Below, piece by piece: positions 25,830 through 40,195 of a stretch of DNA of 64,000 nucleotides (position 1 is the first letter of the stretch; the number at the start of each line of letters is the position of its first letter). The stretch covers positions 28,208,739-28,272,738 of the forward strand of contig OZ023267.1 in assembly GCA_964006375.1 (NCBI GenBank), given 5' to 3'. The notes beneath the pieces were generated by a model that was given only the letters and a program-made list of their open reading frames with translations, was not told the DNA's origin and made no database searches. This DNA is from Tillus elongatus. Taxonomy: Eukaryota; Arthropoda; Insecta; Coleoptera; Cleridae. A program made the translations under genes and the position numbers.

Positions 25830-26200
25830 TGTTCTAAATATGAATTAAGTTTCCTTCTGTAAATCTTTTGTATAACTATAATGAAATTTGTAATACAAGT
25901 TTTTTTAAAGAGACTTACACTATCTACAGATAGAGCATAATTTACCTCTTAAGCTTCATAGAAAATTGGGTTTCGCGCATTTTTCTCAAACGGAGTTAGA
26001 TCACAAGTTCTTTTTGATAATGGAGAGATATCGATGGCAACACCTTCGAAAGAATTCTTCGAATGTGCGCGTACTATTGCCTCTAAAATCGATCTTCAAG
26101 GTCTGTGTAAGTTTAAAGTATTAACTTTACTTATTAGCCGTATATATAGTGTACAATTCTTATGAAAATTCGCTACTATAACACGCTTGCTGCGTCCCGA
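25830..26200 (+). repeat. 3' block ending in CGCTTGCTGCGTCCC
   Basis: Copy of the block at 20950-21330 (AATATGAATTAAGTTT through TGTACAATTCTTATG) ending in the shared hairpin terminus (ACACGCTTGCTGCGTCCCG). Confidence 0.75.
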
Positions 26201-26325
26201 ATTTTTTTAAAGTCTCCTTTTCACCACCAGTGTTTAACGGGATACAGGCAATCCCTGTTTCTGGTGAGTATGGTTTTGTTTAAGACATTTATTGCCTTTT
26301 TTTAGCAAATTAACAGCGGACTTAC

Positions 26326-26436
26326 CAGGTCATCCGCCACAATTAGTATAATGTTCGGTTGATCTGCCGTTAGAGTACTTTTACACAAGAAACACAACAC
26401 AAACACACAAACTAACGTAACTTCAGTCTTACTCAT
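26326..26436 (-). CDS. arylsulfatase B-like, coding exon 1 (signal peptide and start of catalytic domain)
   Basis: This 111-nt exon encodes 37 residues: an ATG, a hydrophobic signal peptide (residues about 5-18, with VCVFVLCFLC), and then QPNIILIVADDL, the first strand of S1-family sulfatases, whose Asp-Asp pair binds the active-site calcium. A strong donor (CTG|GTAAGT) ends the exon in phase 0. The exon 2 sequence at 1066-1225 starts in phase 0 with GWNDVSF, exactly the residues that follow ADDL in arylsulfatase B/J proteins. The protein should be secreted or lysosomal and would hydrolyse sulfate esters if active. The ATG is the only one before the hydrophobic stretch. The split over 25 kb is inferred from matching phase, order and family alignment; no transcript was seen. 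Confidence 0.85.
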
Positions 26437-26524
26437 GTTGGTTTAGGATCGCGTGTTCAGTCAAGGCAGCGAAGATTGCCGCGAAACCACTAAAACCGTG
26501 AACAAAATATATTTATAATTTATA
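26437..26524 (-). promoter_or_regulatory. putative arylsulfatase 5' UTR and TATA-type promoter
   Basis: On the minus strand a TATAAATA motif (26510-26517) lies about 75 nt upstream of the ATG, with a G+C-richer stretch (GCGGCAATCTTCGCTGCC) in between that would be 5' UTR. Transcription would start near 26480. Position and composition fit a TATA promoter, but AT-rich DNA makes such motifs common. Confidence 0.35.
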
Positions 26525-27045
26525 CACTTATCAGATGACCATTGAGTTCCCACAAGAGGACTTCCACGGTCACCTTGTTTAACATATCCAACTGTCTATG
26601 AAGTTCGTTGATCAACCACTTCTTTATGTTGTTTAATTCCGATAAACAAGTTTTTAATTGTTTGAAAACGGATCTTACCAATATGGATGATCTAATATAT
26701 TTTCTGCTTGATTTACATTTTAGTAAATTTTCTTAAATATATATATATATATATAGGGTGGCGCATTGAAAACGAAACAGACCGATTTGCGTCCAGAGAA
26801 TTTTTTTTTAAAACGCTGAAATAAGTCAATTTTAATATTGAGGGGGGGAATGTTTTGACATAAAACTCAACTTTGTCACATCAACCCCTTAAGGGTAGTG
26901 ATAACAACCCTTATATTTTAAATAGGGAACATGGGTCGAGTCATTTGAAAGCTCTTTCTTTTCTGAATTTAGCACGCTATTTTTTTTAAGTTTTAGTAAC
27001 TCGTTTAAAAATTATTCACAGTTGAAGATGCAAAAACGCTTTTCA

Positions 27046-27135
27046 CTCATTCCGATAATAAATGTGCTGATAGTCAATGTTTTGTTGGTTTGTAAACAAA
27101 AAATTGACTATCAGAACATTTCTTATCGGAATGAG
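27046..27135. promoter_or_regulatory. 33-bp-arm hairpin between left TIR and transposase of mariner B
   Basis: CTCATTCCGATAATAAATGT at 27046 with GCTGATAGTCAAT after it is matched in reverse by ATTGACTATCAG...CGGAATGAG ending at 27135, with a 24-nt loop. The same hairpin is kept in copy 3 (about 37280-37369); copy 1 has lost one arm. It lies just upstream of the start codon at 27209 and may be promoter or transposase-binding sequence. Confidence 0.75.
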
Positions 27136-27208
27136 AGAAATGCGGTTTATTATTTCAGTTTATCGGTCGGTTTGATACTTGATAGTACTACCGAATATTA
27201 ATTTCACA

Positions 27209-28279
27209 ATGGTGTATTCTGTAGAAGAAAGAGTTGAAATAATTACCCTTTTTTTTTCACAAACGATGACTGTGCCAACCGTACCGCAAATTTGTTTAAT
27301 GAACGACATCCGAACATACATGTTAACAGAAAATACATTTTGGAATTAGTTGCAAAGTTTCGACAAAGTGGTTCAGTAGCCAACAAAAAACGAGATCCTG
27401 AACGTGAATTTTCGGTTAGAAATGAGACTACTGAGATTGAAGTTTTAAGACAAATTGTTGCAGACCCAACTTTGAGCACGAGAAAATTGGCCACTGTTTC
27501 AAACATCAAAAGAAGAACTATTCAGCGAAAATTGAAGCATAATAAATTTCACCCGTATAAAATTCTTCTTGTACAACAACTGAATGAAGATGATTTTGAT
27601 CGGCCGCTGGAGTTTTGTGAAGTTATGACTGCACGAATAGCTGATAACGGAAACTTTCTGTTCAATATCTGTTTTTCAGACGAGTGTACAATTTTATTAA
27701 ACTCTACAGTCAATCGTCATAATTGTCGTTATTGGGCAGATAATAATCCAAGAAGTCCACACTCAAACTCCACAGAAATTAAATGTCTGGACTGGCATTT
27801 TTGGAGACCGTTTAATCGGACCAATTTTTCTTGATGGCAATTTGAGTGGCGAAACGTATTTGGAGTTACTAGAAGATATCGTTTACCCTATACTAATTGA
27901 CATTGTTGAAAATGATGATCGCTATCAAGAAAATCAATTAGTGTTTCAACAAGATGGAGCTCCCCCGCATTTTTCACAACGTTTTAGAGAGTTTTTGAAC
28001 AGAGAGTTTCCAGAGCAATGGATTGGGCGTAAAGGGGCTATTGCATGGCCCGATAGATCACCGGAATTAACTCTTTTAGACTTCTTTCTATGGGGCCATT
28101 TAAAGAGTAGAATTTTCGCAACAGAACCGGAGGCTCTGGAAAAATTACGACAACGCATTGTTAAAGAATGCCGTCTAATAACTCCACAAATGCTCCAGAA
28201 TGTCAGAGCTCGTTTTGAACAAAATTTGTACTTTTGTATGGAAGCTGGTGGTCAACAATTTGAATACATACTTAACTGA
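27209..28279 (+). pseudogene. mariner B transposase, copy 2 (two frameshifts)
   Basis: Starts MVYSVEERVEIITLF. A T-run near 27251 puts the following FTNDDCANRTANLFNERHPN in another frame. Next come the helix-turn-helix region, D1 in CFSDECT, and an 11-nt deletion near 27752 relative to copy 3. The frame resumes with GETYLELLEDIVYP, D2 in LVFQQDGAPPHF and D3 in LTLLDFFLWGH, 41 residues apart (DD41D). The stop is at 28279. A usual SPD is SPE here. Confidence 0.9.
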
Positions 28280-28658
28280 ATAAACATTTTTGAACGTTTG
28301 GCTTTGTTTTTTAGTTTTTTTTAACGAAAAATTTACTAATTTGTGCATTTCTTATCACAATGAATGAAATACGTTCTTGCAACTCCAACTGTGAATAATT
28401 TTTAAACGAGTTACTAAAACTTCCAAAAAATTTTTTGTGCTGAATTCAGAAAAGAAAGAGCTTTCAAATGATGTAACACTCGACCCATGTTCCCTATTTA
28501 AAATATAAGGGTTGTTATCACCACCCTTATGGGGTTGATGTAACAAAGTTGAGTTTTATGTCAAAACATGTCCCCCTCAATATTAAAAGTGACGTCTTTC
28601 AGCGTTTCTTAAAAAAAATTCTCTAGGCGCAAATTGGTCTGTTTCGTTTTCAATGCGC

Positions 28659-28766
<108 letters not shown>

Positions 28767-29552
28767 GGTGGACTTTTTTGATCTTTAGTACAGGGATCTC
28801 GTTAACTACTGCAGTTAGAGAGACGGTTAAATGGGGAAAGTAGTGCAGTTTTATGAGAGTAATTCAGAACTGTTTTGGTCTCCATGAAAAATGTCACGGA
28901 TTGCTAGATATTTTGAAAAAAACTGATATTTGCAGATTTCTTCAAATGCATTTATTTGCGTTAGTATTGGGTTTACTGAAAGTGCGTAAGGGAAAAAGTT
29001 GTAGATAAATATATTCTAAATAAAGCAAAAATATGCAAATTTTAAAAAGATCTGTAACTATATATTTATGACATAAATTTCTGTTTTTTTTTAAATAGAA
29101 ACCGTTGTTGGCTGTGACTTCACTAAAGATGTCTTTTTTCCTCTTTACACTGATATGAAACACGATATGATTATTCTAAGAAATAAAAATTTTACAGTGG
29201 TTTTCTTTTTTTTAAATAACATTGGTTACCATGGAAACGATTGTTTATTTCAAATAACGAAAACCTGAATCTAAGTTTTCGCACATAGTTTAGATAACAT
29301 TTCTGATTAGATATTTAACATAATAATTATCAAAATAAAATTTTTAAACTAAAATAGAAACTATAACAAAAGTTCAGAGAAAATGTTCAAAAAGTTCTCG
29401 ATTATTATTGAGACAGCAAATACTCCGACGCAAAACTTAATTTGTCGCTTTTTTATAGAACCTCTATTGATATTGGCAAAATTGTCTAGGACGGCTTCTC
29501 TAAGTACGTTCACTGTAAAATAAGACCCTCGGTACACCTTATTTCTTACAGT

Positions 29553-29820
29553 TCTTTTTTTTTTAATTTTAACAACGCACCACGAGGGCTTACAGCCTAA
29601 ATACTATCGTACCGTGGGTGTTGACAAGGAGGAAAGAGGCAGCTTGTTAATTCTGGATGAAGGTTCGGAGGAGAAGGAAAAACATGTGCCGGCAAGGAAT
29701 TCCACAACTTGGAAGTCCTCGGGACAAAAGAGCGGGCATAACAAGATGTTCTATGTCCGGTGACCTGGACAGTAAAAGGGTGCATTCGCTCTGTTCCCCT
29801 GGTGGATCTCTTGTTCCCCA
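29553..29820 (-). mobile_element. 5'-truncated LINE 3' end nested in mariner C
   Basis: The minus frame has RGTERMHPFTVQVTGHRTS, SFVPRTSKLWNSLPAHVFP and a 3' UTR (GTACGATAGTATTTAGGC) ending in an A-rich tail (29553-29575). It matches the end of the LINE at 41398-43210, so both come from one CR1/jockey-like family. Its insertion split the transposase gene. Confidence 0.85.
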
Positions 29821-29821
29821 T

Positions 29822-30679
29822 TGAAAAAAGTCTGAAATTGACAGATCAGGAGATCGAGGTGGCCATGTAACTGGTGCATTTCTTGAGACCCGGGAGTTGG
29901 GAAATTTTTGGTCTAAGAAGTTCCGAACTTGTAGCTGGTTATGGGGCGGCGCTCCATCATGCTGAAACCACTGTAGTGATGCTCGAGTTGCCAAATTTAC
30001 ATTATCTAGAATATCTTTAACGTCATTCTGGGGAAACTAAAGATAGTGGTCACCGGTTAATGTACCTTAAAAAATATACAGACGAAGAATTTTTGAATCC
30101 ATGACACCACATCAGGCATTAAACCCAAATTTTATTTATGGTCTTCGTTGTTCAACATAATGCGGATTTTCTTGCATTCAGAGATGCTCATTATGTGTGT
30201 TAAGCATACGGCATGTGTATCGAATCTCGTCCGTCCAAAGTATTTTAGATAGAAACTGTAGGTCGTCTTCACACATATTTCAAATCCAGGTGCGAAATTC
30301 AATTCGCTTAGGGGGATCATCATTGTGCAATGTTTGCGATGTTGATATTTTATAAGAATGATATTTGTACATTTTTAGTACCCTAACAGCAGTACGTTGA
30401 GATTTACTGGCTTCTGCTACGATCTTCCTAGTTGAAGTTGAAGAATTTTGAGTCACACTGGCCAATATGTTTATTTGTTCAACTTCACTAATGGTATTTA
30501 TCATGTCTCTTATCTCTAGTAAAGTAACCACATGCCCCTAAATTATCATAAAGCCTTTTAAATGTGGGCAAAATGGGCTGGCAACGATCAAAATATTGCT
30601 CTTTAGCACGCACTATATTTTTATTACTTAAAACGTAACACTCAAACATATCCCGTTTCCCTTGATTCGAAAAATTCAT
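29822..30679 (-). pseudogene. mariner C transposase, decayed
   Basis: Pieces in changing frames read MNFSNQGKRDMFECYVL at the N-terminus, then ISEVEQINILASV, KIVAEASKSQRTAVRVLK, HSYKISTSQTLHNDD, a D1 region (WTDEIRY), D2 in WFQHDGAPPH and D3 in LSISDFFQWG with 41 residues between. The C-terminus is cut off where the LINE fragment begins (about 29820). At least three frameshifts or stops are present. Confidence 0.85.
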
Positions 30680-31561
30680 AATTAATTAACTAAAAACGTC
30701 TCTACCAAAATAAGACTTTTTACAAAGAAAACGTCGTAGTCATATTTGCAAGTGTCGAACAATTACTTCCATAGTTACCTGTTAGATTTGACATAAAAAA
30801 TGAAGATCGACTGCCTTTTAAAAAAGCCGACCTAGATTGTTTTGCTATTAGTGGTAGAAGTTTCAATAAATAAAAGACGGATTCGATTTTGCAAAAGAAA
30901 ATTAGTTGTATTTGTAATAATCAACGATTTTTAGACATATTCTTTACATGTTTGTCAAACTTTTTACAAGTTTGATTTAAAAATTTTATTTTGTTAATTA
31001 TTATGTTAAATCTTTAATTATAAATGTTATGTGAACTATGTGCGAGAACTTATAATCAGGTTTTCGCTATTTGAAACAAACAACCGTTTTCGTGGTAACC
31101 AATGTTATTTTTTTGAAAAAAAAAGGAAACCACTGTAAAATTTTAATTTCTTAGAATAATCATATCGCGTTTTATATCAATGTAAAGAAAAAAAAACCTC
31201 TTTAACGAAGCCACAGCCAACTATGATTTCCATTTTAAAAAACATATGTTTATGTCATAACTCAAAAGTTACAGATCTTTTTAAAATTTGCATACCTTAG
31301 CTTTATTTAGAACATATTTATCTACTACTAATTTTTCTTTTACACATTTGCAGTAAACCCAATACTAACGCAGCTAAATGAAGCTAAAGAAGTAGGCAAA
31401 TATCAATTTTTTCAAAATATCTAGTAATCCGTGTCTTTTTTTATGGAAACAAAAACAGTTCTGAATTACACTCATAAAACTGCACTACTTTCCCCATTCA
31501 ACCGTCTCTCTAACTGCAGTAGTTTACGAGATCTCTGTACTTAACATTGAAAAAACTCACC

Positions 31562-31563
<2 letters not shown>

Positions 31564-31657
<94 letters not shown>
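31564..31657. repeat. (TA)n tract right of mariner C
   Basis: Pure TA run of about 94 bp; with 28664-28762 it shows that mariner C landed inside a TA microsatellite. Confidence 0.97.
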
Positions 31658-31659
<2 letters not shown>

Positions 31660-32147
31660 AGGGATTTTAATTATTAAGCAACGGTGTCTTGTGATGAACT
31701 AAATAGCTCCCACTAAAGTGATTTATTGTACAACCCTTGTGGTACAAATATTTAAGCAAGAAACTTGATGAGGTCCAGCAACTGCTGCAGGTAATTACAA
31801 CCTATATTTTCTGAGTTATTTCATTCATCATTTGTTTAAATATGCCAATTTTTAAACTCGTCTTTCTTTTCCAGATAACGAATTTGCAAGTAAGAATATA
31901 AGAAATATACTGATTGAGATAAGGCTTCCAACACAAGGCAAGTTGGATATATTTAAGCAAACATAATATATCTTGTTCTTTATCTGAGAGGGAGGGATAT
32001 GTTATTGCAGAGAACGAGATGGGCAGTTATGTCCACTCATATATGTTCCATTTTGTTTATTTTATGCATGCTGCCCTGCAGTGCATTTCCTTCCGAAAAT
32101 TACCGTCACAAATTTTAGTTGAGACATCCTGTATGTGTTTTTATTAG
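31660..32147. other. unassigned unique sequence
   Basis: Nothing recognisable on either strand. Confidence 0.35.
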
Positions 32148-32895
<748 letters not shown>

Positions 32896-32899
32896 CACT

Positions 32900-34180
<1,281 letters not shown>

Positions 34181-34320
34181 AAAAATTTGGACACAGTAAG
34201 TGCGTTTTGGTAGCAAATTTTCATTAAGTCCTCCAAATTTCAATAACTCATTTGCTATTAACGTAAGTTTTGTTGGTTAGGAAACCAACATTTAACTGTA
34301 TTTTCGGAAATTTTTTGTAT

Positions 34321-34622
34321 GAACGCAGCAAGGGCGTTTTGGTTGCGAATTTTCATTAAATGTTTCAAATTTCAATAACTCATTTTGCTATTAACCTTAG
34401 GTTCATTGGCTAGGAGACCAGTTTTCTCAGAAACATTTAAAGTTTATTTTCCGAAAAGTTTTGTACATTTTCAAATAATTATTTTGATAAAATATGATAC
34501 ACTGTTCCTACTATATAGGTTATACCGGTAACCAAATTGATGCCTGCTCGCATTAGAGCGATATATTTGTAATTAAAAACATTTTTATGAAAATTCACTT
34601 CCATAACGCACTTGCTGCGTCC
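34321..34622. repeat. MITE of the GACGCAGCAAGTGCG family
   Basis: GAACGCAGCAAGGGCGTTTT at the left, ATAACGCACTTGCTGCGTCC at the right. A second, partial left end lies at 34190. Confidence 0.78.
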
Positions 34623-35818
<1,196 letters not shown>

Positions 35819-36172
35819 GGAGGCAGCAAGTGCGTTGTGGTTGCGAATTTTGATTAAATGCTTCATATTTGAAAAGCTCAATTTGCTATTAACCTATAAG
35901 GTTGACCAAGAAACGGATTTTTTCAGTAACACTTTTGGTTTACTTTTGGAAATTTCTGTACGTTTTCAAACAATCAAGGTATTTTGATGAAACATGGCAC
36001 ATTGTTTTTACTATATATGTTATACTGGTAATCAAATTTGATGCCTGCTTTTTCTATATAGGTTATACTGGTAACCAAAATTGATGTCTGCTTTCTTAAA
36101 AAGAAAACACACATATTTGCGATAAAAACATTTTTATGAAAATTCACTACCATAACGCACTTGCTGCGTCCC
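35819..36172. repeat. MITE of the GACGCAGCAAGTGCG family, complete copy
   Basis: GGAGGCAGCAAGTGCGTTGT to CATAACGCACTTGCTGCGTCC. Contains a small internal duplication of the GGTTATACTGGTAA segment (36018 and 36060). Confidence 0.85.
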
Positions 36173-36980
36173 GAGATTTTTTAGCTTAGTCTTGGTTGCA
36201 TATATTATTTGCCTCAGTTTTAAGTAGGCAAATAATCAATAAGCTTTACAACCAAATAGATGCATTCTTAATTCCAAGGTAACTCCATCCGATTTTTTTA
36301 ATTAATGAGATACGCCACTTATGTGCTTATAAAAGCAGCTGCTGTTGCAACAGAAAACTTACCAAATTAGAAAAGAATTGTGGAAACCTGCGTCAAATAT
36401 TTTCAGTTCAAATGCATTCCTCATTATCTGATTTTCATGCGTGTGCTACATGTTACTTATTGTTTAGAGTGCTATCTCTATGTAAAATCTTTTTATATAC
36501 AACGTTGTTACAAAACTAAAAGTAACTAATTTTAATTAATAAAGATGCAAGTTACATAGATGATAAATTAGTTGCTGACAACCTAACGTATAATTATAAT
36601 TAAAACATTTTTACCCATGCCTTCCCTTCAAAATCAAGTAATGTGTTATTTGCATATGTTCATAAATTAACGACAATTATTACAACTTATTTACAGTCAC
36701 TAATCTAGATAGCTATGTCTAATGTAAATGTTGCTAAATTATTTTGTTTTCCAGCGGAAATAATTACAAGAAAGAATTTATAGGTAGTTTGAGATGTCTC
36801 TAAAAAAACTCAGACAGATGTTCTTTATTTTATACAATAAGAATATTAAATGTTGATTAAACAACTAATTGTTATTTTTTTAAAATATTTCCGCTCTGGT
36901 CAAATCATCCTGTAATAAAAATTAACAAGGACGTGATTGCTGACTAAGTAGACTACACCAATGGTTTAAAACTTTATATA
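36173..36980. other. unassigned unique sequence
   Basis: No exon or repeat recognised. A CTTATAAAAGCAGC box at 36327 resembles a TATA element but no gene is visible after it. Confidence 0.35.
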
Positions 36981-37367
36981 GGGTGGCGCATTTAAAACGA
37001 AACAGATCGATTTGCGTCCACAGAAATGTTTTTTTTAAGAAACGCTGAAACACGTCAATTTTAATCAGTTGGGCATGTTTTGACATAAAACTCAACTTTG
37101 TCACATCAACCCCTTAAGGGTGGTGATAACAACCCTTATATTTTAAATAAAGAACATGAGTCGAGTGTTACATCATTTGAAAGCTCTTTCTTTTCTGAAT
37201 TCAGCACACTATTTTTTTTTGAAGTTTTATTAACTCGTTTAAGAATTATTCACAGTTGAAGATGCAAAAACGCATTTCACTCATTCCGATAAGAAATGTG
37301 CTGATAGTCAATGTTTTGTTGGTTTGTAAACAAAAAATTTACTATCAGAATATTTCTTATCGGAATG

Positions 37368-37385
37368 AGAGAGAGAGAGAGAGAG
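37368..37385. repeat. (GA)n microsatellite inside mariner B3
   Basis: Short pure GA run exactly at the foot of the conserved hairpin; copies 1 and 2 lack it. Confidence 0.9.
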
Positions 37386-37451
37386 GGGTTTATTATTTCA
37401 GTTTATCGGTCGGTTTGATACTTGATAGTACTACCGAAAATTAATTTCACA

Positions 37452-38515
37452 ATGGTGTATTCTGTAGAAGAAAGAGTTGAAATAATTACTCTTTTTTTTT
37501 TCAAAAACAATGACTGTGCCAACCATACCGCAAATTAGTTTAATGAACGACATCCGAACAGACATGTCAACAGGAAATACATTTTGGAGTTAGTTGCAAA
37601 GTCTTGACAAAATGGTTCAGTAGCCAACAAAAAACGGGATCCTGAACGTGAATTTTCGGTTAGAAATGAGACTACTGAGATTGAAGATTTAGGACAAATT
37701 GCTGCAGACCCAAGATTGAGAACGAGACAATTGGCCACTGTTTCAAACATCAAAAGAAGAACTATTCAGCGAATGTTGAAGCATCATAAATTTCACCCGT
37801 ATAAAATTCATCTTGTACAACAACTAAATGAAGATGATTTTGATCGGCGGCTGGAGTTTTGTGAAGTTATGACTGCACAAATAGGTGATAACTGGAACTT
37901 TCTGTTCGATATCAGTTTTTCAGACCAGTGTACGTTTTTATTAAACTCTACAGACAATCGTCATAATTGTTGTTATTGGGCAGATAATAATCCAAGAAAT
38001 TTTCACGAGGTCCACACTCAAACTCCACATAAACTGAATGTCTGGACTGGCATTTTTGGAGACCGTTTAATCGTACCAATTTTATTGATGGCAATTTTAG
38101 TGGCGAAACGTATTTGTAGTTACTAGAAGATATCGTTTACCCTCTACTAATTGACATTGTTGAAAATGATGATCGCTATCAAGAAAATCAATTACTGTTT
38201 CAACAATATAGAGCTCCTCCGCATTTTTCACAACGTGTTAGTGAGTTTTTGAACAAAGAGTTTCCGGAGCAATGGATCGGGCGTAGAGGTGCTATTGAGT
38301 GGCCCCCTAGATTACCGGATTTAACTCCTTTAGACTTATTTCTATGGGTCCATTTAAAGAGTAGAATTTTCGCAACAGAACCGGAGTCTCTGGAAGAATT
38401 AGGACGACGCATTGTTGAAGAATGCCGTCTAATAACTTCACAAATGCTCCAGAATTTCAGAGCTCTTTTTGAACAAAATTTGTACTTTTGTATGGAAGCT
38501 GGTGGTACTTAACTG
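37452..38515 (+). pseudogene. mariner B transposase, copy 3 (frameshifts and stops)
   Basis: Starts MVYSVEERVEIITLF like copy 2 and keeps the 11 nt deleted there (NFHEVHTQTPHKLNVWTGIF). D1 reads FSDQCT, so the Glu after Asp is Gln. The D2 region has FQQYRAPPHF, where Asp is replaced. D3 reads SPD-like LPDLTPLDLFLWVH. The C-terminus is shortened by a small deletion (MEAGGT, stop). Confidence 0.88.
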
Positions 38516-38709
38516 AATAAACTTTTTTGAATGTTTGGTTTTGTTTTTTAGTTTTTTTTTAACGAAAAATTTACTAATTAGTACATTTATTATCACAATG
38601 AATGAAATACGTTCTTGCAACTCCAATTGTCAATAATTTTCAAACGAGTTGATTGAGCTTCCAAAAAAATTAGTGTACTTAATTCAGAAAAGAAAGAGCT
38701 TTCAAATGA

Positions 38710-39490
38710 ACATGAAAAAAATACGGGTTATGTTCAGAAAGTGTCGCAAGAAGAGTGTTCTGAAAACCCATAAGTTTCAGCTTCAACCGTCATTGTCCTT
38801 CGTTTTCCAAAAATGTTTCTTGAACATTTATTTTAAATAAGCACTTTCTCTAATCCTTTGGCAGTAGTTTTAGTTAAGTTTAAAAATTTGTAATGAGGAG
38901 ACTGCGACTTCTGAATTTCAAAAATATTTCTTTAAATGAGTGCAAACTAGACCCGAGAATCCATATTCGGGTTTAGTTTCACTTTTTATCTGTTTACATA
39001 TATACAGGGTGACGCATTTCTACGGTAAAGCTTAATATAAATGTTATTATACAAGATACGAGAAAAAATTGTTTACGTTAATTATAGGGTGTCTTGAGCT
39101 ACGTCTTATAAAATTATTTTGACAACCACAGGATGGCACATAAGTCGTTGGTGATACCTACATTTCTTTCCGAACATTCCTTATATTATTGCATTTTTGC
39201 ATTTTTTATCGAAATATGATGCATGTTTATAAGAAAAAAATCGAGACGCAGTAAGTGCGTTTTGGTAGCGAATGTTCATTAAATGCTTCAAATTTCAATA
39301 ACCCTATTTGCTATTAACCTAAGGTTCGTTGGTTAGGAAATTAGTTCTCTGAAACACTTTGAGTTTATTTTCAGCAAATTTTTGTTCATTTTCAAACAAT
39401 ACGTTTCTTTTTGATAAAATGTGGTATATCTTTTCTACTATATAGGTTATACCGGTAACCAAATTGATGCCTGCTTGCATTAAAGAGACA
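38710..39490 (+). repeat. composite-repeat fragment
   Basis: Blocks AATACGGGTTATG, CATATATACAGGGTGACGC (38996-39014), GGATGGCACATAAGTCGTTGG, then a left MITE end (GAGACGCAGTAAGTGCG at 39240) without right terminus. Confidence 0.75.
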
Positions 39491-39506
39491 TATATGCCAT
39501 TTAAAT

Positions 39507-39656
39507 GTAGACGAAGCGACTATTTCTCCGCCTTCACAAATGTTCTTTTTTCTCTGTAACCGGTTTTGTTGCTTGACGATGCTGTCAGGCAGCGAAACTA
39601 ACTACAGAGAGAAAGGAGAATTTTTGAAGCCAGAGTAATAGTCCCTACGTCTGTAT
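39507..39656. repeat. 150-bp imperfect hairpin
   Basis: Two arms of about 50 bp pair across a 50-nt centre: AGACGAAGCGACTATTTCTC...TTTTTTCTCTGTA against TACAGAGAGAAAGGAG...AGTCCCTACGTCT. The arms differ at about a quarter of positions. Confidence 0.65.
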
Positions 39657-39720
39657 TTAGTATGGAACGGTTTCACCAAGTAAGAGCAACAAGAATTAAG
39701 TAAGACTAGATGCATTCTCG

Positions 39721-39787
39721 CAACAATTAGAACCGTAGACCGGTTTCGCTCTCATTAGAGCTCTTCAGTACGGCATACTAATTGCAG
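39721..39787 (-). ncRNA. hammerhead ribozyme, type I, left arm (intact core)
   Basis: On the minus strand: stem I outer GCAATTAG with CTAATTGT, stem I inner GCCGTA with TACGGT, core CTGAAGA (CUGANGA), stem II GCTCT-AATG-AGAGC, core GAAAC, minimal stem III ACCGGT, and cleavage triplet GTC with the cut between 39738 and 39737. All invariant core bases are present. A minimal stem III is typical of hammerheads in Penelope-like elements and retrozymes. Confidence 0.87.
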
Positions 39788-39923
39788 CAAAAATGCACCA
39801 AAAATAACACGGCTATCGTATAGCCAGTCTTAAAACACTAAGTGAGTGGCGAACGTGTCGCCACTCACTTAGTGTTTTAAGACTGGCTATACGATAGCCG
39901 TGTTATTTTTGGTGCATTTTTGC

Positions 39924-39990
39924 TGCAATTAGTATGCGGTACTGAAGAGCTCTAATGAGAGCGAAACCGGTCTACGGTTCTAATTGTTGC
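39924..39990 (+). ncRNA. hammerhead ribozyme, type I, right arm (one stem I mismatch)
   Basis: Same motif in the opposite strand: CTGAAGA, stem II GCTCT-AATG-AGAGC, GAAACCGGTC with the predicted cut after 39972. The inner stem I strand reads GCGGTA instead of GCCGTA, giving one G-G mismatch. Confidence 0.83.
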
Positions 39991-40010
39991 GAGAATGCAT
40001 CTAGTCTTAC

Positions 40011-40195
40011 ATACTTTGTCCCTATATTGGGGTAGAAATGGGCCAGGGCTAACAATTTTTTAAATTGTTAGTTAGTTGTATACCGTCTCTATTTTTAATA
40101 CTCTGTGTTATTTGGAGCGGGCGTGACAACATAGTACTTGGTTCCGAACTAGGTGGCGATACGTTCGCCACTCACTTAGTGCAACAAGAATTAAT
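40011..40195 (+). repeat. downstream part of hammerhead repeat unit
   Basis: Related to 63170-63360 (CTCTGTGTTATTTGGAGC, CGTGACAACATAGTAC). It ends with CGCCACTCACTTAGTG, which also starts the right palindrome arm at 39859, so the unit is about 311-314 bp and a second unit begins here. Confidence 0.75.

Larger units (their letters stand above)
36981..38708 (+). mobile_element. mariner-like transposon B, copy 3 (right end missing)
   Basis: The left terminus GGGTGGCGCATTTAAAACG directly follows TATATA. The right inverted repeat breaks off at GAGCTTTCAAATGA, where composite-repeat sequence begins. Confidence 0.9.
39700..40010. repeat. 311-bp near-perfect palindrome (inverted hammerhead repeat units)
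   Basis: Arms 39700-39851 and 39859-40010 (152 bp each) are reverse complements with very few mismatches around a 7-nt spacer AACGTGT. Each arm carries a hammerhead ribozyme motif. The right arm continues into about 180 bp of further unit sequence that is related to 63170-63360. Confidence 0.93.
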
